Of a stretch of DNA of 22,470 nucleotides, positions 7,972 to 15,063 are shown piece after piece. The position numbers and the translations under genes are program-made. Position 1 is the first letter of the stretch. Each line of letters starts with the position of its first letter. The stretch covers positions 1 through 22,470 of the forward strand of contig CAYFUT010000042.1 of assembly GCA_964346395.1 (NCBI GenBank), written 5' to 3'. The notes beneath the pieces were generated by a model that did not search any database, was not told the DNA's origin, and saw only the letters and a list, made by a program, of their open reading frames with translations. This DNA is from CAYFUT01 sp964346395 (GTDB taxonomy: Bacteria > Bacillota > Halanaerobiia > Halobacteroidales > Halobacteroidaceae).

Positions 7972-8412
7972 TTAATCAGTATCCAGCAGCATAGTTACAG
8001 GGCCTTCATTAGTCAAATCCACACTCATCGTTGTTTTGAATTCTCCCGTTGCCACTTGTAAACCAGACTTCTCAACAGCTGCTACAAATTCCTCATATAA
8101 TTTCTCTGCTTTATCAGGAGGAGCAGCCTGGCCAAAACTAGGTCTTCGACCCTGTGAACAGTCTCCATATAAAGTAAATTGGGGTACTATTAATAATTCG
8201 GCCTCCAGGTCAAGAGCTGATAAATTCATTTTCCCCTCATCATCCGCAAAAATTCGTAAATTCAAGATTTTATCAGCTAAATAAGTTACATCTTCTTTAC
8301 TATCATTAGCCCCCACACCTAACAAAACAACTAGTCCTTGCTCTATTTTTCCTACTGTTTCCTCAGCAACTACTACTTCTCCTTCACTAACCCGCTGTAC
8401 TACTGCCCGCAT
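7972..8412 (-). CDS. dtd: D-aminoacyl-tRNA deacylase
   Basis: Dtd removes D-amino acids wrongly attached to tRNA, acting on the RNA through a cross-subunit Gly-cisPro motif in a cytoplasmic homodimer. The protein (146 aa, normal) begins MRAVVQRVSEGEV, has QFTLYGDCSQGRRPSF at 78-93 and the NEGPVTMLL motif at 135-143 with Gly137-Pro138. Residue 77 is Pro where the family usually has Ser (SQFT), a mild oddity. The ATG at 8410-8412 follows GAGGTGGG; a TTG two codons earlier lies inside the spacer and is rejected. It is the first gene of the dtd-to-aspS unit, preceded by a leader of about 180 nt and a promoter at 8596-8625. Confidence 0.95.
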   Translation of the reverse strand: MRAVVQRVSEGEVVVAEETVGKIEQGLVVLLGVGANDSKEDVTYLADKILNLRIFADDEGKMNLSALDLEAELLIVPQFTLYGDCSQGRRPSFGQAAPPDKAEKLYEEFVAAVEKSGLQVATGEFKTTMSVDLTNEGPVTMLLDTD

Positions 8413-8438
8413 ATCCAACCCACCTCAATTAAATTAAA

Positions 8439-8585
8439 AATGAAAATTAAACCCCAGAATGCTTATTGAACTAAATTGATAATTTGACTACTGATTATTA
8501 TACAACTTATTAAGTTATAGCTCACTTTCGCCAATTATTTCTACTTCCGAAGTTTATAAGATTATACTTCTGGGGCTTTTTCATT
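8439..8585 (-). promoter_or_regulatory. Structured leader upstream of dtd
   Basis: The minus-strand transcript starting near 8590 would carry AATGAAA-AAGCCCCAGAA at its 5' end, pairing with TTCTGGGGTTT-AA-TTTTCATT about 110 nt later. That is 11 pairs with one wobble, then a further 7-8 pairs across a small bulge. Inside are small hairpins such as ACTT-CGG-AAGT and AACTT-AAT-AAGTT. The downstream arm is followed by a U-rich stretch and then the dtd RBS. I could not match it to any riboswitch, T-box or ribosomal leader that I know. Attenuator or cis-regulatory RNA is an inference. Confidence 0.4.
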
Positions 8586-8595
8586 CTGCAATTGT

Positions 8596-8625
8596 ATTAT
8601 AACCAGTAAATGTGTTCTCAATGTG
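8596..8625 (-). promoter_or_regulatory. Promoter for dtd with tandem CACATT boxes
   Basis: On the minus strand CACATT-N5-CACATT-N7-TATAAT is seen, with the -10 element at 8596-8601 and the boxes at 8609-8614 and 8620-8625. There is no good -35 hexamer; the distal box falls about where -35 should be. The same layout occurs before tgt (22349-22378). Tandem hexamers with an 11-nt period at -35 resemble sites of OmpR/PhoB-family response regulators. Confidence 0.55.
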
Positions 8626-8677
8626 ACGAACCAATAATTTTTTTAATTTTATTCTCATCCCTATATTTTTGGATTTC

Positions 8678-8722
8678 CATTTTTCATTTATCATTTTTCA
8701 TTCTCCATTCTTCATTTTTCAT
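8678..8722. repeat. 7-nt periodic repeat tract after rel
   Basis: Seven CAT triplets occur at exactly 7-nt steps (8678, 8685, 8692, 8699, 8706, 8713, 8720), with units TTTTCAT, TTATCAT, TCTCCAT and TCTTCAT. The tract starts right after the rel stop codon. The rest of the 8413-8724 gap holds the dtd promoter and leader; no terminator with a U-tract was seen after rel. Confidence 0.85.
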
Positions 8723-8724
8723 TT

Positions 8725-10896
8725 TTAACTAGGGTTGGCCCGCTGAACGTTAATTACTCCATCTACGTTTTCTAATTTCCTCATTATCGATTGCATATGC
8801 TCTAAACTGCTGATCTCTAGAGACAAATTAATGTACGCCAACTTCTCTTTAGTAGTTCGGACATCCGCCGAAGTAATATTCAACCCAGCATCAGAAACTA
8901 CGCGCGTTAAATCATTTAATAAGGCTTGTTTATCAAGAGCTTCAATTTCCAATTCTACTGTATAAGAAGTTTTTTCTTCAACCTGCCACTCCACATCAAT
9001 TATCCTTTCCGGTTCTTTATCTTTTAGCTGTGCTAAATTATGACAATCAGTTCTATGGACAGAAACTCCCCGCCCGCGGGTAATATACCCCTCAATATCA
9101 TCCCCAGGCACTGGATTGCAGCACTTAGAGATCTTTACCAACAGACCGTCCATGCCCTTGACTACTACACCCTTATTAGCTGATTTTTGCTTAGTTTCTT
9201 GCTGCTGCTGTAATTTGTCCAGTTCTTCCTGAGGAGCGGTAGGTTCCTGCTTCTTCTTCTCTGGTTTTAATTTATCAACTATATTCGAAGCCGAAAATTT
9301 ATTATAACCCAGCTGGGCATACAGATCATCAACAGAAGAAACCCCCAACTTCTGAGTCAAATCTTCTAATTTTCCTTCTTTTTCTATCTTTTTTAAACTT
9401 AAATCTAGATCTTCTTTCTTTAACTCCTCTTTCAGCATATTCCGCCCTTTCTCAATCGCTTCCTCTTTGCGCTGGTCTTTAAACCACTTTTTAATTTTAC
9501 TTTTGGCCCGGGAAGTTTGGACAAATTCAAGCCAATCCCGACTGGGGCCGGTATTGCTGGAAGTCATAACTTCTACAATATCTCCATTTTCCAGCTTGTA
9601 TTCCAGGGGGATCATCTTCCCATTTACCTTGGCTCCTACACACTGGTGGCCTACATCAGTATGAATTTGATAGGCAAAATCTACCGGCGTAGCGCCTTTA
9701 GGCAGCGACTTAACATCTCCTTTAGGAGTAAAAACAAATACTTCGTCCTCAAAAAGATCTATCTTTAAATTTTCCATAAATTCTCGAGCATCTTTTAAAT
9801 CCCGCTGCCACTCTAAAAGTTGGCGCAGCCAGGAAATCTTCTTTTCGAAGTCTTCATCCTCCGGATTCCCTTCTTTATACCGCCAATGAGCAGCAATTCC
9901 GTACTCTGCTGTCCGGTGCATTTCCCAGGTTCTGATTTGAATCTCTAACGGTTCTCCCTTTGGGCCAATTACCGTAGTATGCAGTGATTGATACATATTA
10001 GATTTCGGCATCGCTACATAATCTTTAATCCGCCCCGGCATAGGATTCCACAGTTCATGAATAATTCCTAATACCTGGTAACATTCTTTTACACTATCCA
10101 CAATCACCCGCAGAGCTGTCAAATCATAGATTTCATCAAAGGCTTTATCCTTTTCTACCATCTTCTTATAAATGCTGTATAAATGCTTCGGCCGCCCGTA
10201 TAATTTACCTTGAATACCTACTTTATTTAATTCTTCACTTAAAGTATCAATTACTTGTTCAATATATGCTTCCCGTTCTTCGCGGTTCTTAGCTATTTTA
10301 TTTACCAATTCATAGTACTTATTAGGTTCTAAATGCCTAAAACTTAAATCTTCTAACTCCCATTTAAGCCGGGAAATTCCTAACCGATGGGCTAACGGAG
10401 CATAAATCTCCATCGTTTCTTTCGCCTTTCGCTTCTGCTTTTTCTCCGGTAAGTACTTCAGGGTTCGCATATTGTGCAGCCGATCAGCAAGTTTAATCAG
10501 GACTACTCTAATATCCTTAGCCATAGCCAAAAACATTTTCCTTAAACTGGCTGCCTGCCTCTCCTCTCGACTTTTAAAGTCTATTTTATTCAACTTAGTC
10601 ATCCCATTGACCAATAACCTGATTTCCGATCCAAACTTGGATTCAATTTCTTCAGTATCAACTTCGGTATCTTCTACTGTATCATGGAGTAAGGCAGCAG
10701 CTATCGAAACTACATCCAGTTCCAATTCAGCTAGAATCTTGGCTACCTGAACCGGATGGCTAATAAATGGTTCCCCGGAAATCCGATACTGACCCTGGTG
10801 CACCTTTTTCCCAAAATAATAAGCGTCTTTCACCAATTCCAGATTTGGGTCTTCTGTATAAGATTCTATTTGATTTAGCAGTTGATCTAAAGCCAT
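8725..10896 (-). CDS. relA: Bifunctional (p)ppGpp synthetase/hydrolase Rel
   Basis: This long RSH protein (723 aa) makes and degrades (p)ppGpp and controls the stringent response at the ribosome. The HD hydrolase domain is intact: H47, H71-D72 and D138 in LADRLHNMRT. The synthetase domain has GRPKHLYSIYKKM (234-246), YDLTALRVIVD, YQSLHTT (302-308) and EIQIRTWEMHRTAEYGIAAHW (318-338). Intact HD residues and the basic RPKH segment indicate a bifunctional enzyme. A TGS domain follows at about 386-446, then a Gln-rich linker (561-570), a Cys/His finger (C592, C593, H614, C618) and a C-terminal ACT domain (about 647-721). The start follows AAGGAG. It is 35 nt after apt; both act on purine nucleotide balance. 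Confidence 0.97.
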   Translation of the reverse strand: MALDQLLNQIESYTEDPNLELVKDAYYFGKKVHQGQYRISGEPFISHPVQVAKILAELELDVVSIAAALLHDTVEDTEVDTEEIESKFGSEIRLLVNGMTKLNKIDFKSREERQAASLRKMFLAMAKDIRVVLIKLADRLHNMRTLKYLPEKKQKRKAKETMEIYAPLAHRLGISRLKWELEDLSFRHLEPNKYYELVNKIAKNREEREAYIEQVIDTLSEELNKVGIQGKLYGRPKHLYSIYKKMVEKDKAFDEIYDLTALRVIVDSVKECYQVLGIIHELWNPMPGRIKDYVAMPKSNMYQSLHTTVIGPKGEPLEIQIRTWEMHRTAEYGIAAHWRYKEGNPEDEDFEKKISWLRQLLEWQRDLKDAREFMENLKIDLFEDEVFVFTPKGDVKSLPKGATPVDFAYQIHTDVGHQCVGAKVNGKMIPLEYKLENGDIVEVMTSSNTGPSRDWLEFVQTSRAKSKIKKWFKDQRKEEAIEKGRNMLKEELKKEDLDLSLKKIEKEGKLEDLTQKLGVSSVDDLYAQLGYNKFSASNIVDKLKPEKKKQEPTAPQEELDKLQQQQETKQKSANKGVVVKGMDGLLVKISKCCNPVPGDDIEGYITRGRGVSVHRTDCHNLAQLKDKEPERIIDVEWQVEEKTSYTVELEIEALDKQALLNDLTRVVSDAGLNITSADVRTTKEKLAYINLSLEISSLEHMQSIMRKLENVDGVINVQRANPS

Positions 10897-10931
10897 AACT
10901 TGCGGCTCCTTCGTTTTAGGATAAAGACTTT

Positions 10932-11444
10932 CTATTCCTTAAGTAAGGAAAAGACATCATAATCAGTTAACTTTTTTCTTCCTTCCAAAAATTCCAATTC
11001 CATCAAGAAAGAAACCTCTACAATATCTCCGCCTAATTTCTCTATTAATTCAACAGTAGCTTCTACTGTTCCTCCGGTAGCCAATAAATCATCAACGATT
11101 AATACTTTTTCTCCTTCATCAATTGCATCCTTATGTATTTCCAGAATATCACTTCCATATTCTAAATCATATTCCTGAGTCAGAGTTTCTGCCGGCAATT
11201 TTCCCTCTTTCCGCACTACTACAAAACTTTGTCCCATTTCCACTGCAAGCGGGGCGCCAATCAAAAAACCGCGGGCTTCAATACCTACTATTCGATCTAT
11301 TCCCTGGTTTTCATACCGAGCAGCTAACTTTTCAATCACCTCTCTATAAGCCGGACCGTCCTTTAACAAAGTAGTAATGTCCTTAAAATCAACACCTTCT
11401 CTAGGAAAATCAGGAATAGTTCTAATTTTATCTGCTAAATTCAT
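10932..11444 (-). CDS. apt: Adenine phosphoribosyltransferase
   Basis: Apt (170 aa, normal length) makes AMP from adenine and PRPP in purine salvage. The PRPP-binding loop is VLIVDDLLATGGT (114-126), and the N-terminus IRTIPDFPREGVDFKDITTLL and IVGIEARGFLIGAPLA are typical. It starts 2 nt after the recJ stop codon; the RBS AAAGGGG lies inside the last recJ codons, so the two genes are translationally coupled. The order recJ-apt-relA is common in Firmicutes. A short inverted repeat (AACAGTAG/CTACTGTT, 11052-11070) lies in the GTVEATV codons, and another (TTCCTTA/TAAGGAA, 10935-10950) overlaps the stop codon. Confidence 0.97.
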   Translation of the reverse strand: MNLADKIRTIPDFPREGVDFKDITTLLKDGPAYREVIEKLAARYENQGIDRIVGIEARGFLIGAPLAVEMGQSFVVVRKEGKLPAETLTQEYDLEYGSDILEIHKDAIDEGEKVLIVDDLLATGGTVEATVELIEKLGGDIVEVSFLMELEFLEGRKKLTDYDVFSLLKE

Positions 11445-11446
11445 TG

Positions 11447-14400
11447 TTAATTACCCCTTTCTCCTGGCATTAAATTTAGAATTTCTTGTTTACTTGCGGT
11501 TAAAACTGACTTAACAAAAACAGCAAATTCCTTCTTCTCAATAACACATTCATTATAACGCATTGAGTCAGCTAAATCTAATTTGATCTCAGGCTGCGGT
11601 GCTAACTTAATCCCCCTTTCCAGTTCTTTAACTCTAGTAATCAATCCCAACTCAGCCAAAATCCCTAACATCGTAGTTAACGTGATTTCTTTTAATTTTC
11701 GTTTATTGGACTGAGCCCACAACTGATACAGGTCTTCTTCTTTAATCTTAGCTTTTGACTGACCCTTATCTAATTTAGATAAAAGTAGATATAATTCCTT
11801 CAATAATTTGCGGTTTGGATTTTTATCAGTTATTAATTGGTTGCTTTTTTCTATCTCCTGCTCATTATATAATAAATGCAGCTGCAGAGTTTCCGCTTTA
11901 GCAACTGCTAATTGACTCAACTGTTCTTTAAACTGATAACAGCTAAATCCCGGCTGATAAACTACTATATCAGTCAGCCCCACTCCTTCTAATAATAAAT
12001 CAGTGGTTGCTACTAACCCAGATGCTTGAGAAGTGGAAAACTTATCTATAACCCGGCGCTGATCGGCCAAATCTAAATTAGAATTATAAAACAAAACCGG
12101 CTTTTGAGAAGTGCTTAACTTTGCTGCTAATTTACGGCTTGCTTCAGCAGTAGTAACATAAATTAATACTTTCTTTCGTTCAGCTAGCAGAGAAGTTAAA
12201 TAATCAAGCTCAGCAGCTGAATTGCGCTTGTCATTCAGCTGGACTGACTTTGAAAGCCAATCTGACATTAATAATTTTTCCTCCTCGCCGGTCGACTCAT
12301 TACTAAATAACAACTGACGTTGAGGCGCTAATTTCTCCCCAGCAAACCTGTCCTTTGTTGCTTGATTACTAATCACCAGCCCCGGCTTAAAGAGCAAATG
12401 TTGATGGCGAGCGATAAATTCAGGAGTAGCTACTAACACATCTACTTCTCCGTCAGCTAAAGCTCGTTTTAACTTACCCTCCTCCGGCAGCGATAAACTA
12501 CTAGTCCCTAGCCGACAGTCAATCCCCTGCGGTTTCAAATCACGCTGTAAAGCGTGATGATAAGTTACTGCTAAGTGTTTCACCGGTGTGATTATTACCG
12601 TCATCTGCTGCTTTTTAACCGCCTGCCAGCAGCTAGCTGTTTTAACCAGCGGCAGCCGATTAAATACCGGGCCAACTGCTGCTTCCTTGTCTTCATCAGC
12701 TAACTGCGTAAGTAACTTCCGCTCCGCCGCCGAAAGAGAGCCGCTTAATATTTCTTCTTCCACCTGGGCAATCACTTCCCGAGTATTTAATTTCGCATCA
12801 TCCGGTTTAGCTACCTGTAAATCATTTAACTTGCGGCTGATAAATACCTCGACTACCTCTTCTCCAGTCTCTGCTACTACAGCTTGATACTCAATTCCTA
12901 AATCAAGATAAGACTTTAACTGTTCGCTAAACTGAGTATTTATTTCTGCTACCGCTTGTTCCCCCGTCGTCAGCAGAACTCTTCCCCGGCGGTGTTCTAA
13001 TTCTAATTTCTGACCTACCTCTAAATTATAATCTGACCTCGGCAGCGGCAGATAAAACCAGTCATAATCGGAAGTTTCCGCTTCTTCCCTCCCCGCAGAA
13101 TTAAATAACCGCTGCCAAAATCCGGGGCTAGAAACCTGCAGGTCTTTAATCCGCAGCTGTAGATTAACCTGCCCCTGCCACTCATTACGATCTAACTGGA
13201 ATAATAAATTTACATCTTCCTGCTGCAGCTGGAGCTTCTGTTTATATTCAGCCTGCCCAAAACCAATTCCGTCTAACCGACACCCGTCCTGGCTAACACT
13301 CAGCTTTAAATGTTGCTGATTACTCCCTACCAGCCGAAAACTGTCCACCTCTACCGAAGCTGCTTTCAACACCGGCCGCGGATTCCGATAGCCAAAAGGA
13401 GCTAAAGCCTCCAGCTCCTCCAATAACGAAAAAGAAAGGTCAGCCAACTCAGCATCTCCATCTACCCGCTGCTGAGGCCGTAAATCTTCCTTCTCTAACT
13501 TCTCTTTAGCCAGTTGATTGAGCCTCGAGCGTAACTTAGGCACCTGCTCAGCAGTAATCGAAAACCCAGCTGCCTGTCTGTGCCCCCCAAAACCAATCAG
13601 TAAATCACTACATGCCTGCAGAGCCTGATAAATATTAAACGAACTAATACTGCGGCACGAGCCCGGACCTTCTCCGCCGCCATCAAGGGCAATTAATACC
13701 ACCGGGCGGTGGTATTTCTCCTGTAAATCAGAAGCTACATTCCCAATAACTCCCGAATGCCAGTGGGGCGAAGCCAAAACTATTACCCACTCTTCCTCTA
13801 AATCAAACCCGCGGACTGCTTCCTCAGCCTCAGCAAAAATCCGATCGCTGATCTCTTTGCGTTGATTATTAAGTCGGTTTAACCGGTTGGCAACTTCCTG
13901 AGCAGTAAAATAATCATCAGCTAGCAAAAGTTCCACTCCCGTTTCCGGTTCCCCTAAGCGGCCGGCAGCATTCAGTCGCGGAGCTAACTGATAACCTACA
14001 TTACCAGCTCTTATCTGCTTATCCGCAAAACCAGCTACCTTAGCTAAAGCAGCTAAACCAGGCTGCTGGTTTAATTCAAGTTGATTCAACTGCTCCAAAC
14101 CAGAGCTAACAATAATTCTATTTTCTCCCTGCAGAGCCACAATATCAGCAATAGTAGCCAACGCCACTAATCCTAAGTAAGAAACCAAGGGAGGTTCAGT
14201 GGTTTCTCGCTCACTCTTTTCAGCCAACGCTTGAGTTAATTTAAAGGCTACTCCTGCCCCGCACAACTTCTTCCACGGGTAATCACACCGCTCCTGATGC
14301 GGATCAATTACTGCCAGCGCCGGCACCCGCTCAGCAGGAGGGGTATGGTGGTCAGTAATAATTACATCTATTCCTAGTTCTTGGGCTCGTTTTATTTCCG

Positions 14401-14851
14401 CCTGCGCCTTAATCCCGCAGTCTACCGTAATCATCAACTCAGTTCCGGAGTCAGCCAGTTCTTTCACTGCTTCCTGATTAAGGCCATAGCCCTCTTCCAG
14501 ACGGTTTGGTATATAATACTCTACATTCCCGCCTAAACTCTGAATATAATCTACCACTAAAGCTGTACTGGTAATCCCATCTACATCATAATCACCATAC
14601 ACCATTATTTTTTCTTGACTGCCGACCGCTTTCTGAATCCGGTCTACAGCCGGTTCAATATCAGCCAATAAATGTGGATCATGCATATCTTTGCTGTCGA
14701 ACTGGAGAAACTGTTTTACTTCCGCTGATTCAGAAAACCCCCGCCGCACTAATATTTCAGCGGTTAACTGACTCAGTTCTAACTCAGCAGCTAATTTATC
14801 AACTAACTTTTGATCTGCCTGCTCTAATTTCCACTCCGCCTCCTGAAACAT
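11447..14851 (-). CDS. recJ: Single-strand DNA exonuclease RecJ with a long helicase-like C-terminal extension
   Basis: RecJ is a 5'-3' single-strand exonuclease for recombination and repair. The DHH core is complete: GDYDVDG (86-92), TVDCG (142-146), TDHH (166-169), APRLNAAGR (290-298), HSGVIG (365-370) and GGHRQAAGF (422-430). An OB-like DNA-binding part follows to about 572. At 1134 aa it is much longer than Bacillus RecJ (about 790). Residues 600-680 look like a small beta-rich domain. Residues 705-1000 resemble two helicase RecA-like lobes (VDVLVATPEF at 803-812, KVLIYVTTAEASRKLAAKL at 894-912, SGLVATTDLLLEGVGL at 944-959) but lack Walker A and DEAD residues. A winged-helix-like part ends the protein. 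The ATG at 14851 follows GGGAGG; an upstream in-frame ATG at 14866 has no RBS. Confidence 0.95.
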   Translation of the reverse strand: MFQEAEWKLEQADQKLVDKLAAELELSQLTAEILVRRGFSESAEVKQFLQFDSKDMHDPHLLADIEPAVDRIQKAVGSQEKIMVYGDYDVDGITSTALVVDYIQSLGGNVEYYIPNRLEEGYGLNQEAVKELADSGTELMITVDCGIKAQAEIKRAQELGIDVIITDHHTPPAERVPALAVIDPHQERCDYPWKKLCGAGVAFKLTQALAEKSERETTEPPLVSYLGLVALATIADIVALQGENRIIVSSGLEQLNQLELNQQPGLAALAKVAGFADKQIRAGNVGYQLAPRLNAAGRLGEPETGVELLLADDYFTAQEVANRLNRLNNQRKEISDRIFAEAEEAVRGFDLEEEWVIVLASPHWHSGVIGNVASDLQEKYHRPVVLIALDGGGEGPGSCRSISSFNIYQALQACSDLLIGFGGHRQAAGFSITAEQVPKLRSRLNQLAKEKLEKEDLRPQQRVDGDAELADLSFSLLEELEALAPFGYRNPRPVLKAASVEVDSFRLVGSNQQHLKLSVSQDGCRLDGIGFGQAEYKQKLQLQQEDVNLLFQLDRNEWQGQVNLQLRIKDLQVSSPGFWQRLFNSAGREEAETSDYDWFYLPLPRSDYNLEVGQKLELEHRRGRVLLTTGEQAVAEINTQFSEQLKSYLDLGIEYQAVVAETGEEVVEVFISRKLNDLQVAKPDDAKLNTREVIAQVEEEILSGSLSAAERKLLTQLADEDKEAAVGPVFNRLPLVKTASCWQAVKKQQMTVIITPVKHLAVTYHHALQRDLKPQGIDCRLGTSSLSLPEEGKLKRALADGEVDVLVATPEFIARHQHLLFKPGLVISNQATKDRFAGEKLAPQRQLLFSNESTGEEEKLLMSDWLSKSVQLNDKRNSAAELDYLTSLLAERKKVLIYVTTAEASRKLAAKLSTSQKPVLFYNSNLDLADQRRVIDKFSTSQASGLVATTDLLLEGVGLTDIVVYQPGFSCYQFKEQLSQLAVAKAETLQLHLLYNEQEIEKSNQLITDKNPNRKLLKELYLLLSKLDKGQSKAKIKEEDLYQLWAQSNKRKLKEITLTTMLGILAELGLITRVKELERGIKLAPQPEIKLDLADSMRYNECVIEKKEFAVFVKSVLTASKQEILNLMPGERGN

Positions 14852-15041
14852 TACCCAGCCTCCCATACCAAATTAAAAATGTCATTNNNNNNNNNNNNNN
14901 NNNNNNNNNNNNNNNNNNNNNNNNNNNNNNNNNNNNNNNNNNNNNNNNNNNNNNNNNNNNNNNNNNNNNNNNNNNNNNNNNNNNNNCACTCCGCCTCCTG
15001 AAACATTACCCAGCCTCCCATACCAAATTAAAAATGTCATT
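14832..15041. other. Assembly gap of 100 N flanked by an identical 55-mer
   Basis: Bases 14887-14986 are exactly 100 N. The 55 nt before the gap (14832-14886) and after it (14987-15041) are identical, and each copy touches the N run. This is the signature of two contigs overlapping by 55 nt that were scaffolded but not merged. The right copy contains a second, false copy of the recJ start; it is not a second gene. The true recJ-ubiB spacing is probably about 57 nt. Confidence 0.9.
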
Positions 15042-15061
15042 TTTAATTCTCCATTCTCCAT
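15038..15061. repeat. 7-nt periodic repeat tract between ubiB and recJ
   Basis: Units ending CAT, AAT, CAT, CAT at exactly 7-nt steps (TTTTAAT, TCTCCAT, TCTCCAT) lie immediately after the ubiB stop. They match units in the tract at 8678-8722, which also contains TCTCCAT. Confidence 0.75.
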
Positions 15062-15063
15062 TC

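Noticed and set aside
9467..9768. Plus-strand ORFs of 65-83 codons opposite rel
   Set aside because: They lie antisense to the clear TGS/linker region of rel, have no RBS and no recognisable protein content. All other plus-strand ORFs in the window were rejected for the same reason.
13695..13716. Hairpin AATACCACC/GGTGGTATT inside recJ
   Set aside because: It encodes the conserved YHRPVVL motif and is short enough to be explained by codon constraint.
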